Assembly (NCBI GenBank): GCA_030669775.1 | Contig: DAOVCZ010000158.1 | Coordinates: 1-5,168 of the forward strand | DNA length: 5,168 nucleotides | DNA from: Chloroflexota bacterium | GTDB taxonomy: Bacteria; Chloroflexota; Anaerolineae; Anaerolineales; UBA4823 | Direction: 5' to 3' | Shown: one piece after another, positions 1-5,168 of the stretch | How the letters are laid out: each line of letters begins with the position of its first letter | Position numbering within the stretch: position 1 is the first letter of the stretch | Program-made: the position numbers and the translations under genes | Notes under the pieces: generated by a model | What the model saw: the letters and a program-made list of their open reading frames with translations, nothing else | The model's database searches: none | What the model was told of the DNA's origin: nothing

Positions 1-255
1 GGTCGCTGTTTCTACTGATAAGGTACGCGGTAGATAGTCTACGATCCGTTCCCAAGAATCACCTGCATCTCGACTAGCGAAAACTTGACCAGTACTGGTT
101 CCTATGTAGATCCCGGCACTTTCAAATTGGTCTGTCGCCATCGCCTCACGCAGGACCACTAAATGTGCTCGCTCCGGTAAACCATTCATCATTCGCTGCC
201 ATGATTCCATACTATCCTGGCTTCGCCAAATGGCGAAGCTTCCATCAACACTAAA
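1..255 (-). pseudogene. C-terminal fragment of a BNR/sialidase-like beta-propeller protein, 5' end missing and 3' end outside window
   Basis: The minus-strand frame is open from 255 to 1 (85 codons) and continues out of the window. It reads like the C-terminal part of the BNR-repeat / exo-alpha-sialidase-like family (WD40/YVTN-type propellers). There are two Asp-box-like repeats, WRSQDSMESWQ near the start and ASRDAGDSWERI later, joined by the family-typical LREAMATD and GIYIGTSTGQVF. It closes on LPRTLSVE, which in this family lies close to the C-terminus. Intact members are several hundred residues long. Here the frame is closed upstream by TGA at 256-258 and further stops, so the N-terminal two thirds or more are absent. 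A fallback ATG at 208-210, with an AGGA a few bases upstream, could start a short product. I infer a decayed remnant left by deletion. A frameshift is less likely because no matching propeller sequence is seen upstream. The substrate is unknown. Confidence 0.7.
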
Positions 256-284
256 TCAACTATCTTAACATCCTTACTGTTCAT
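189..284 (-). CDS. Short 31-codon reading frame with strong ribosome site, probably the orphaned start of a truncated gene
   Basis: An ATG at 282-284 follows a GGAGG (290-294) and opens a frame that begins MNSKDVKIVDLVLMEA. It ends at TGA 189-191 after 31 codons. The first half looks like a plausible protein start. The second half overlaps the BNR fragment in a different frame, so it is probably out-of-frame read-through. The start lies 40 bases after the threonine synthase stop on the same strand, as in an operon. My inference is that this is the 5' end of a former downstream gene, now joined to a BNR 3' remnant. I do not recognise the product. A real micropeptide is possible but unsupported. 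Confidence 0.3.
   Translation of the reverse strand: MNSKDVKIVDLVLMEASPFGEARIVWNHGSE
220..239. repeat. Perfect inverted repeat, 9-bp arms with 2-bp loop
   Basis: GCTTCGCCA and its reverse complement TGGCGAAGC flank two A's. The element lies inside the BNR fragment, where it encodes SFAIWRS, a family-typical stretch, so it is probably a coding coincidence. It also sits within about 20 bases of the point where the BNR frame is first open. A role in the rearrangement that truncated the gene is therefore possible. The two-base loop and lack of a T-run argue against a terminator. Confidence 0.4.
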
Positions 285-289
285 ACCAT

Positions 290-294
290 CCTCC
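290..294 (-). promoter_or_regulatory. Ribosome binding site GGAGG ahead of the short frame at 284
   Basis: On the minus strand GGAGG sits five bases before the ATG at 284, which is close to ideal. It is much stronger than anything in front of the complete threonine synthase gene upstream. It suggests that a genuine gene once started here. Confidence 0.5.
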
Positions 295-324
295 AATAAA
301 GGTATTTATGTCCGATAATTAGCC

Positions 325-1482
325 TCAAATATATTTTACTCCTGATGCGGTGATAAATTGCACGACACTCTCTTCAGGTTGAATGAATCCATTAGCAAGG
401 AGTTTTTTTAACGCAGCCAGAGTAGCAGCCCCTTCTGGTGAGGCGAATATGCCTTCATTTTTTCCTAATTCAACCTGTGCTTCAAGCATTTCATCATCTC
501 CGACTGCGACTGCAGTTCCGCTTGACTCTCTCAAGATTTCCAAAATCAGGCGATCAGCCAGGCTGAGTGGTACGCGAATTCCAGCAGCGATTGTGCTTGC
601 ATCCTGCCAGAATTCACATTTATCTGATCCTGAATGAAAGGCTTTGACGACTGGTGCGCAACCGTCTGACTGCACTGAGATCATCTTTGGGAGATTTGAG
701 TCTTCTAACCATCCCAAAATCCGCAATTCCTGGAAGGCTTTCCACATTCCAACCAAACCTGTGCCGCCACCTGTTGGGTAAATGATATTATCTGGGAGTT
801 GCCAATGAAATCCTTCAGCTAACTCATAACCCATGATTTTTTTACCTTCTAAGCGGTACGGCTCTCGGAACGTTGAGACTGAAAACCATTCTCCAGACGA
901 TGTCATCTCTTCCACAACATAAGCGCAATCTGAAATTAGACCGTCAACCAAAATAACTTCAGCGCCATAAAGTCGGGTTTCATTGATGATCGGCTGGGGA
1001 GTATCGACTGGCATGACTGCGGTGGATTTCATTCTGGCGCGAGATGCATATGCAGCCAATGCACCTCCTGCGTTCCCTGCTGTAGGAATAACAAGTTGCT
1101 TAAGGCCGAACTCCTGTGCCTTAGAGACGGCTACGCTGAGCCCCCGCGCTTTAAAACTTGCGGTTGGATTGATGCTCTCGTCCTTTGCAATAATTTTCGA
1201 AGCGCCATATTGATTACCTAAATTGAGTATAGGAAGAAGTGGCGTATCCCCCTCGCCGAGACTTGATACATAATTGAGATCCTTAACTGGCAATAATTCA
1301 TGCCATCGCCACATTCCCGGCTGGCGATGGCTGAGTTTGTTCCTATCTAAATGTTCCCTTGCACCTGAGAGGTCGTAACTAGCCAAAATTGGAGCTTCGC
1401 AATGATGACAGAAGGTTTGCACTTTGGATGCTGGGAATATCCGATTACACTGTGGGCATTCGAGGTGAATAAGATAAGACAT
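325..1482 (-). CDS. thrC: Threonine synthase, zinc-ribbon type (EC 4.2.3.1)
   Basis: This 385-residue protein is a fold-type II PLP enzyme. Threonine synthase converts O-phospho-L-homoserine and water to L-threonine and phosphate in the cytoplasm, the last step of threonine synthesis. An N-terminal zinc ribbon is visible (C9-x2-C12 and C25-x2-C28). SLGEGDTPL lies at 74-82. The PLP-binding lysine is K111 in NPTASFKARG. TAGNAGGALAAYA at 134-146 and the glycine-rich phosphate-cofactor loop PTGGGTG at 236-242 follow. The end, TASGVKYI, matches the usual family C-terminus. Length is normal and no motif is missing. The ATG at 1480-1482 is chosen because the zinc ribbon begins nine residues later. 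It has no good ribosome site at normal distance; a GAGGG lies about 20 bases upstream, too far. No homoserine kinase or dehydrogenase gene is adjacent. A related PLP lyase such as threonine dehydratase is less likely given the zinc ribbon. Confidence 0.9.
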   Translation of the reverse strand: MSYLIHLECPQCNRIFPASKVQTFCHHCEAPILASYDLSGAREHLDRNKLSHRQPGMWRWHELLPVKDLNYVSSLGEGDTPLLPILNLGNQYGASKIIAKDESINPTASFKARGLSVAVSKAQEFGLKQLVIPTAGNAGGALAAYASRARMKSTAVMPVDTPQPIINETRLYGAEVILVDGLISDCAYVVEEMTSSGEWFSVSTFREPYRLEGKKIMGYELAEGFHWQLPDNIIYPTGGGTGLVGMWKAFQELRILGWLEDSNLPKMISVQSDGCAPVVKAFHSGSDKCEFWQDASTIAAGIRVPLSLADRLILEILRESSGTAVAVGDDEMLEAQVELGKNEGIFASPEGAATLAALKKLLANGFIQPEESVVQFITASGVKYI

Positions 1483-1532
1483 AATTGCTAGGCAAGATTT
1501 TACCCTCTAGTTCATGATTTGTCTCGGGAATC

Positions 1533-1542
1533 CGAATATTCG
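1533..1542. promoter_or_regulatory. 10-bp perfect palindrome CGAATATTCG, possible operator
   Basis: The palindrome lies about 50 bases upstream of the threonine synthase start, in the divergent promoter region, where a dimeric regulator could bind. A 10-bp palindrome occurs by chance fairly often, and the symmetry does not extend outward (1532 and 1543 do not pair). No regulator can be named. Confidence 0.2.
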
Positions 1543-1917
1543 TTGCCAGATTGCCCCCAAAAATCCTATTAATTGGATATAATGCATGGGATAAGACTAA
1601 TTTGGACCTCGAATTTTCTGAAATAGATTTAACCAGGGTAATCGTTTCAAATCATTTTGTATATCCGGGAAAATTTCCAATAAAGAAAAATCAAAAAACA
1701 CATCTCACTTATAATTTAGATTCCAGATATGACATAAACCAAGAAAAAAAATTCTGTTTATTCTTGATCACTGAAAACACGTTGTTACCCTCATACCTAA
1801 TCACATTCCGAAATTGCTGACAGACAAACTACATCAACCCTGTTGCAATCGAAGATAGGGATAATGTTGTCACTTATAAGAGGGAAATCCGAGATTGATC
1901 ATATTCTCAGTTCACTT

Positions 1918-1924
1918 AGGAGGA
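1918..1924 (+). promoter_or_regulatory. Strong ribosome binding site AGGAGGA for the response-regulator/flavoprotein gene
   Basis: AGGAGG ends five bases before the ATG at 1929. This is a near-consensus Shine-Dalgarno at optimal spacing and fixes the start codon. The receiver domain's first beta strand and acidic pair follow within ten residues, which agrees with this start. Confidence 0.85.
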
Positions 1925-1928
1925 ACTA

Positions 1929-3590
1929 ATGCCAACACCAGCTATTATGATTCTTGATGATGAGCCGCAGGTACTCAACGCAGTTGAGCGCGACTTACGA
2001 CAGCATTATCGCAGCGATTATCGAATAGTCAAATCAACCAATGGTCAGGACGCACTTAAGGCACTAAAAAAATTAAAAGAAAGAAATACAGCAGTTGCCC
2101 TATTCCTGGTAGACCAAAGGATGCCAAAAATGAGCGGGACCGAATTCCTTGCTGACGCTGCCAACTTTTATCCACAAGCTCGAAAGGTATTGCTCACCGC
2201 CTATGCAGATACCCAGGCTGCTATCGTCAGTATTAATGACCTTGGCTTGGATTATTACTTGATGAAACCTTGGGATCCACCGGAGCAAAATCTTTTTCCC
2301 GTATTGGATGATTTGCTAAGCGATTGGACAGCCTCGGTTCCTCTGCCTTACGATGGTATCCGTGTGGCGGGAACGTTGTGGTCGGCGAATAGCCATACTG
2401 TGAAGGATTTCCTGGCAAGAAATCAAATACCGTACCAGTGGTTGGATATTGAGTTGGACACCGAGGCTCGAAATTTGGTTGAATCCGTCAGTGATGGTCA
2501 ACACCGCTTGCCAGTTGTTTTCTTCCCCGATGGTAATACTTTAATAGATCCTTCGATTCAAGATATCGCTGAGAAAATTGGTTTACAGACAAAAGCAGAA
2601 AAACCTTTTTATGATCTGATTATCGTGGGTGCCGGTCCAGCTGGATTGGCTGCTGCCGTATATGGTGGCTCTGAGGGTTTATCAACTGTAATGATCGAGA
2701 GGGAAGCAACTGGTGGGCAAGCAGGCACAAGCTCTAGAATCGAAAACTATTTGGGATTTCCTCAGGGATTAACCGGAGCTGATCTCGCAAGACGAGCGAC
2801 AACGCAGGCATTGCGTTTCGGTGTGGAAATATTACGTCCCCAGGAAGCGGTCAAAGTTCGGGTAGATGATCCTTATCGGTATGTGATAATGGCAGATGAA
2901 AGTGAAATCAGCGGAAGAGCGATATTGATTGCAACTGGGGTTAATGTTCGCCGCCTAGAAGCACCGGGTGTTGATAAACTAACTGGAGCTGGTATTTATT
3001 ATGGTGCTGCGCTCACCGAAGCAGCCTATTACCGGGATCAGGATGTGTATGTGGTCGGTGGAGCCAATTCGGCTGGTCAAGGTGCGATGTTCTTCTCCCG
3101 GTATGCACGTAAAGTGACTATGTTAATCCGGAGCAGCGACCTTGAAGCCGGGATGTCCCAATACCTTGTTGACCAGATTGCGAACTCCTCAAACATTGAT
3201 GTCGTACCGAGGACTGAAGTTGTGGAAGCAATTGGAGAGAGCCGCCTCGAAGAGATTAAAGTATCGAATTTAGATAGTAAAGAAGTTGAGACGTTGCCTG
3301 CGGCGGCGATGTTTATTTTCATTGGTGCAGTTCCACCCACTGATTTAGTCTCTGGATTGGTTGAGAGAGATCGAGCCGGATTTATTGTTACCGGATCAGA
3401 TCTAATGGTGGATGGAAAACGTCCGAAAGGATGGAAGCCAAATCGAGATCCATACCTCCTGGAAACCAGCGTTCCTGGTATTTTCGCTGCTGGTGATGTT
3501 CGCCACCACTCGATGAAGCGTGTTGCTTCCGCAGTCGGAGAAGGGGCTGTAGCCGTAGCGTTAGTACACCAATATTTGAAGACGGTATAA
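1929..3590 (+). CDS. Fused response regulator / glutaredoxin-like / thioredoxin-reductase-like FAD oxidoreductase lacking all cysteines
   Basis: This 553-residue cytoplasmic protein has three domains in order. (1) A receiver domain at about 1-130: acidic pair D10-D11, phosphoacceptor D62 in LVDQRMP, T90 and K113 in LMKPWD, so it looks phosphorylatable. (2) A glutaredoxin/mycoredoxin-like domain at about 143-222. The position of the usual W-C-x-x-C is W151-SANS-H, with both cysteines replaced by serine (152 and 155). The cis-proline P195 and FFPDG are kept. (3) A class-II pyridine-nucleotide disulfide oxidoreductase fold at about 227-550: FAD loop GAGPAG 234-239, GGQAG 262-266, NAD(P)H loop GGANSAGQGA 377-386 and second FAD motif GIFAAGDVR 517-525. 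The thioredoxin-reductase CxxC aligns with GAAL 359-362. No cysteine occurs anywhere. The family is usually annotated as fused response regulator/thioredoxin-disulfide reductase, but disulfide reductase activity is not expected here. I infer a phosphorylation-controlled NAD(P)H:FAD oxidoreductase (acceptor unknown) or a flavin redox sensor. The kinase encoded four bases downstream is its likely partner. Confidence 0.9.
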   Translation: MPTPAIMILDDEPQVLNAVERDLRQHYRSDYRIVKSTNGQDALKALKKLKERNTAVALFLVDQRMPKMSGTEFLADAANFYPQARKVLLTAYADTQAAIVSINDLGLDYYLMKPWDPPEQNLFPVLDDLLSDWTASVPLPYDGIRVAGTLWSANSHTVKDFLARNQIPYQWLDIELDTEARNLVESVSDGQHRLPVVFFPDGNTLIDPSIQDIAEKIGLQTKAEKPFYDLIIVGAGPAGLAAAVYGGSEGLSTVMIEREATGGQAGTSSRIENYLGFPQGLTGADLARRATTQALRFGVEILRPQEAVKVRVDDPYRYVIMADESEISGRAILIATGVNVRRLEAPGVDKLTGAGIYYGAALTEAAYYRDQDVYVVGGANSAGQGAMFFSRYARKVTMLIRSSDLEAGMSQYLVDQIANSSNIDVVPRTEVVEAIGESRLEEIKVSNLDSKEVETLPAAAMFIFIGAVPPTDLVSGLVERDRAGFIVTGSDLMVDGKRPKGWKPNRDPYLLETSVPGIFAAGDVRHHSMKRVASAVGEGAVAVALVHQYLKTV

Positions 3591-3594
3591 AAAT

Positions 3595-5168
3595 ATGTAC
3601 GATTTTCTAAAAAAAGTTCCCCTATTTGTAAGTATGCCTGATCATGATCTCGAACGCCTATGTGAAATGGTGACAGAAGTATATCTTAATGCTGGAGAGC
3701 AATTATTTGCTGAGGGTAGTCCTGGTGACAAAGCCTATATAATTGAGACCGGAGAAATTGAAATCCTTAAAGCATCAGGTGGTAGAAGTGTATTGCTTGC
3801 GGTACGTAAATCTGGTGAAGTTATTGGGGAAATGTCCTTGTTGGAAGCTGCTCCGCGCTTTGCGAGCGGGAGAGCAAGGACCGAAAGCAAGTTGTTAGCG
3901 ATCAGCCATTCTCAGCTGGATGAATTACTAAACACAAGCGCATCAGCCGCCCGATCACTTTTGTTTACGATTACTTCTCGCTTGAGGTCAACTGAGTTAA
4001 TGCTACACCAAAGTGAGAAAATGGCTCAGTTGGGAACTCTAACCGCTGGTATCGCTCATGAATTGAACAATCCCGCAGCAGCCGCGCAAAGGGGAACTTC
4101 GCAACTGAAATCAGTTATTGCACAACTACAAGAGGCTCAGATAGGCTTGTCGAAACTCTCTCTAACCCCTGAAAAATGGGATGAATTAGGCCAATTGAAT
4201 GTGCTAATACGTGAGCGTGCTTCTAACCATATAGATATTGATACCCTGGAAAGATCCGATCGTGAGTATGAGATTGAAGAATGGCTAGACGCCCACAATA
4301 TTCCTGACGCCTGGGAATATGCGCCAACCTTGGTGGATTTAGGATTTACTGAAGAGCAGTTGGGTAATCTGGCAAATAATTTTTCCTCAAACCAGTTGGT
4401 AGAGGTTATCGCCTGGATGGGATCTAGTTTTAATACTTTCAGTCTGCTTGAAGAAATTAATCAAGGCTCTGAGAGAATCTCCGAAATCGTCAATTCTTTG
4501 AAGTCCTATGTGTACTTGGATCAAGCACCTATCCAGTCTGTTGATATCCATGAAGGGTTAAATAATACGTTGGTCATGCTTAGGCATAAGTTGAAAGAAG
4601 GAATAGATGTCAAACGGGAATACGCAGAGAGTCTACCTAATATTCAGGCATATGGAAGTGAGCTAAACCAAGTTTGGACGAATATAATCGATAATGCGAT
4701 AGATGCTATGAACGGGCAGGGTGAGATAATCATCAAAACTCGCCAAGATAGTGAATGGGTGATCGTGGAATTGGAAGATAATGGTCCGGGCATTCCAAAA
4801 GACATCCAAGAAAAGATTTTCAGCCCATTCTTCACCACCAAGACTGTCGGTAAGGGCACTGGTTTAGGATTGAATATCAGTTATAAGATCATCGAAAAGC
4901 ACTCTGGTGAGATTAAAGTCTTTTCAAAGCCAGGGAACACGAGGTTTCAAGTGAGTTTACCCATTGATTTCCAACAAGTTAAGTCTGGTGATGTACCATT
5001 ATCAAATTCCACTACAACCAGCGACGAAAAATTAAGTCAGATTCTTGAATCAACCAAGACCATCGCGGTTGTTGGTATATCCGATAAACCAGACCAGGTC
5101 AATCACACAGTTCCAGAATATCTTCAATCTCAAGGATATAAGATTATCCCCATCAACCCGTCTTTGAA
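3595..5168 (+). CDS. Hybrid sensor: cyclic-nucleotide-binding domain, histidine kinase and C-terminal CoA-binding domain (3' end outside window)
   Basis: The frame is open from ATG 3595 to the window edge (524 codons). Residues about 1-125 form a cyclic-nucleotide-binding (CRP/FNR-like) domain with AGEQLFAEGSPGD and a phosphate-binding cassette G78-E79 ... P87-R88-x-A90 that appears intact. The kinase phosphoacceptor is H155 in GIAHELNNP. About 110 residues of mostly helical sequence (roughly 165-275) separate it from the second helix (EEINQGSERISEIVNSLKSY). The ATPase domain has N-box N363/N367, G1 box EDNGPGIP 394-401, F-box FSPFFTTK 409-416 and G2 box GKGTGLGL 419-426. After a Ser/Thr-rich linker (about 462-480), KTIAVVGISDKP at 488-499 and YKIIPINP at 515-522 start a YccU-type CoA-binding Rossmann domain. 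No stop or in-frame ATG separates them. There is no signal peptide or membrane segment, so it is cytoplasmic. The start lies four bases after the flavoprotein stop with only a weak GAAGACGG ribosome site, suggesting translational coupling. ATG at codon 14 is rejected because the N-terminal helix precedes it. It presumably phosphorylates D62 of the upstream protein. Confidence 0.9.
   Translation, partial: MYDFLKKVPLFVSMPDHDLERLCEMVTEVYLNAGEQLFAEGSPGDKAYIIETGEIEILKASGGRSVLLAVRKSGEVIGEMSLLEAAPRFASGRARTESKLLAISHSQLDELLNTSASAARSLLFTITSRLRSTELMLHQSEKMAQLGTLTAGIAHELNNPAAAAQRGTSQLKSVIAQLQEAQIGLSKLSLTPEKWDELGQLNVLIRERASNHIDIDTLERSDREYEIEEWLDAHNIPDAWEYAPTLVDLGFTEEQLGNLANNFSSNQLVEVIAWMGSSFNTFSLLEEINQGSERISEIVNSLKSYVYLDQAPIQSVDIHEGLNNTLVMLRHKLKEGIDVKREYAESLPNIQAYGSELNQVWTNIIDNAIDAMNGQGEIIIKTRQDSEWVIVELEDNGPGIPKDIQEKIFSPFFTTKTVGKGTGLGLNISYKIIEKHSGEIKVFSKPGNTRFQVSLPIDFQQVKSGDVPLSNSTTTSDEKLSQILESTKTIAVVGISDKPDQVNHTVPEYLQSQGYKIIPINPSL

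Larger units (their letters stand above)
1483..1928. other. Divergent intergenic region, AT-rich core, no convincing gene
   Basis: This 446-base gap separates the leftward threonine synthase from the rightward response-regulator/flavoprotein gene, so it should hold promoters for both. The part from about 1560 to 1800 is visibly richer in A and T than the flanking genes. A frame from TTG 1551 to TGA 1820 is open for 89 codons, but it has no ribosome site, a weak start codon and no recognisable domain. It begins PPKILLIGYNAWDKT and becomes low-complexity lysine/asparagine-rich, so I regard it as chance or heavily decayed sequence. I see no tRNA, rRNA fragment, CRISPR repeat or hairpin-plus-T-run terminator. 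No -35/-10 pair with good spacing was found for either direction. Confidence 0.6.

Noticed and set aside
220..239. Inverted repeat as a transcription terminator or REP element
   Set aside because: The loop is only two bases, no T-run follows on either strand, it lies inside coding-like sequence and no second copy is seen in the window.
383..637. Plus-strand open frame opposite threonine synthase
   Set aside because: It is antisense to a well-supported enzyme gene, has no ribosome site and gives a low-complexity Ser/Ala-rich translation. The plus-strand frame at 983-1213 is rejected for the same reason.
1578..1583. Perfect TATAAT on the plus strand as a -10 box for the flavoprotein operon
   Set aside because: No -35-like hexamer lies at 16-18 bases upstream (the TTGCCA at 1543 and TTGCCC at 1551 are too far). 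It would also leave a leader of over 330 bases. In AT-rich DNA such a hexamer is expected by chance.
1867..1872. TTGTCA as a -35 box close to the flavoprotein gene
   Set aside because: No acceptable -10 hexamer appears 16-18 bases downstream, so I cannot support a promoter here.
2100..2504. Minus-strand open frames opposite the receiver and glutaredoxin-like domains
   Set aside because: They overlap each other and the real gene, show no domain and have no ribosome site. The frame at 3077-3340 is likewise a shadow of the reductase domain.
4644..4859. Minus-strand 71-codon frame opposite the kinase ATPase domain
   Set aside because: It is the complement of the conserved N, G1 and F boxes, and its hydrophobic look comes from that. 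No independent support.

Overview
This window reads as bacterial chromosome with compact genes, moderate GC and good ribosome sites. The protein styles (a zinc-ribbon threonine synthase, a BNR/sialidase-fold protein, a response-regulator/flavoprotein fusion and a cyclic-nucleotide-domain histidine kinase) suggest a member of the Chloroflexota, perhaps Anaerolineae. That placement is an impression from the sequence, not a test.

Layout. Positions 1-255 (minus) hold only the C-terminal part of a BNR-repeat (sialidase/WD40-like) protein. Its 5' half is missing, and an unrelated-looking start with a strong ribosome site (284) lies just upstream in another frame. Positions 325-1482 (minus) encode a complete threonine synthase. 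Positions 1483-1928 are a divergent intergenic region, AT-rich in the middle, with no convincing gene. Positions 1929-3590 (plus) encode a 553-residue fusion of a response-regulator receiver domain, a glutaredoxin/mycoredoxin-like domain and a thioredoxin-reductase-like flavoprotein. Four bases later, a histidine kinase begins at 3595 and stays open to the window end at 5168. It carries an N-terminal cyclic-nucleotide-binding domain, a phosphoacceptor helix with a helical insertion, an ATPase domain and, in the same frame, the start of a CoA-binding (YccU-like) Rossmann domain.

The notable system is the plus-strand pair. It looks like a two-component phosphorelay: the kinase appears able to sense a cyclic nucleotide and possibly CoA or an acyl-CoA, and the partner response regulator has an NAD(P)H/FAD oxidoreductase as its output instead of a DNA-binding domain. 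The flavoprotein has no cysteine at all. The glutaredoxin CxxC is Ser-Ala-Asn-Ser, and the thioredoxin-reductase CxxC position is Gly-Ala-Ala-Leu. It therefore cannot do ordinary dithiol/disulfide chemistry, although its FAD and NAD(P)H motifs are intact. The receiver/TrxR fusion is, as far as I recall, a known annotated architecture. The in-frame CoA-binding tail on the kinase and the complete loss of redox cysteines deserve the closest look. The threonine synthase is ordinary metabolism with no visible link to the pair.
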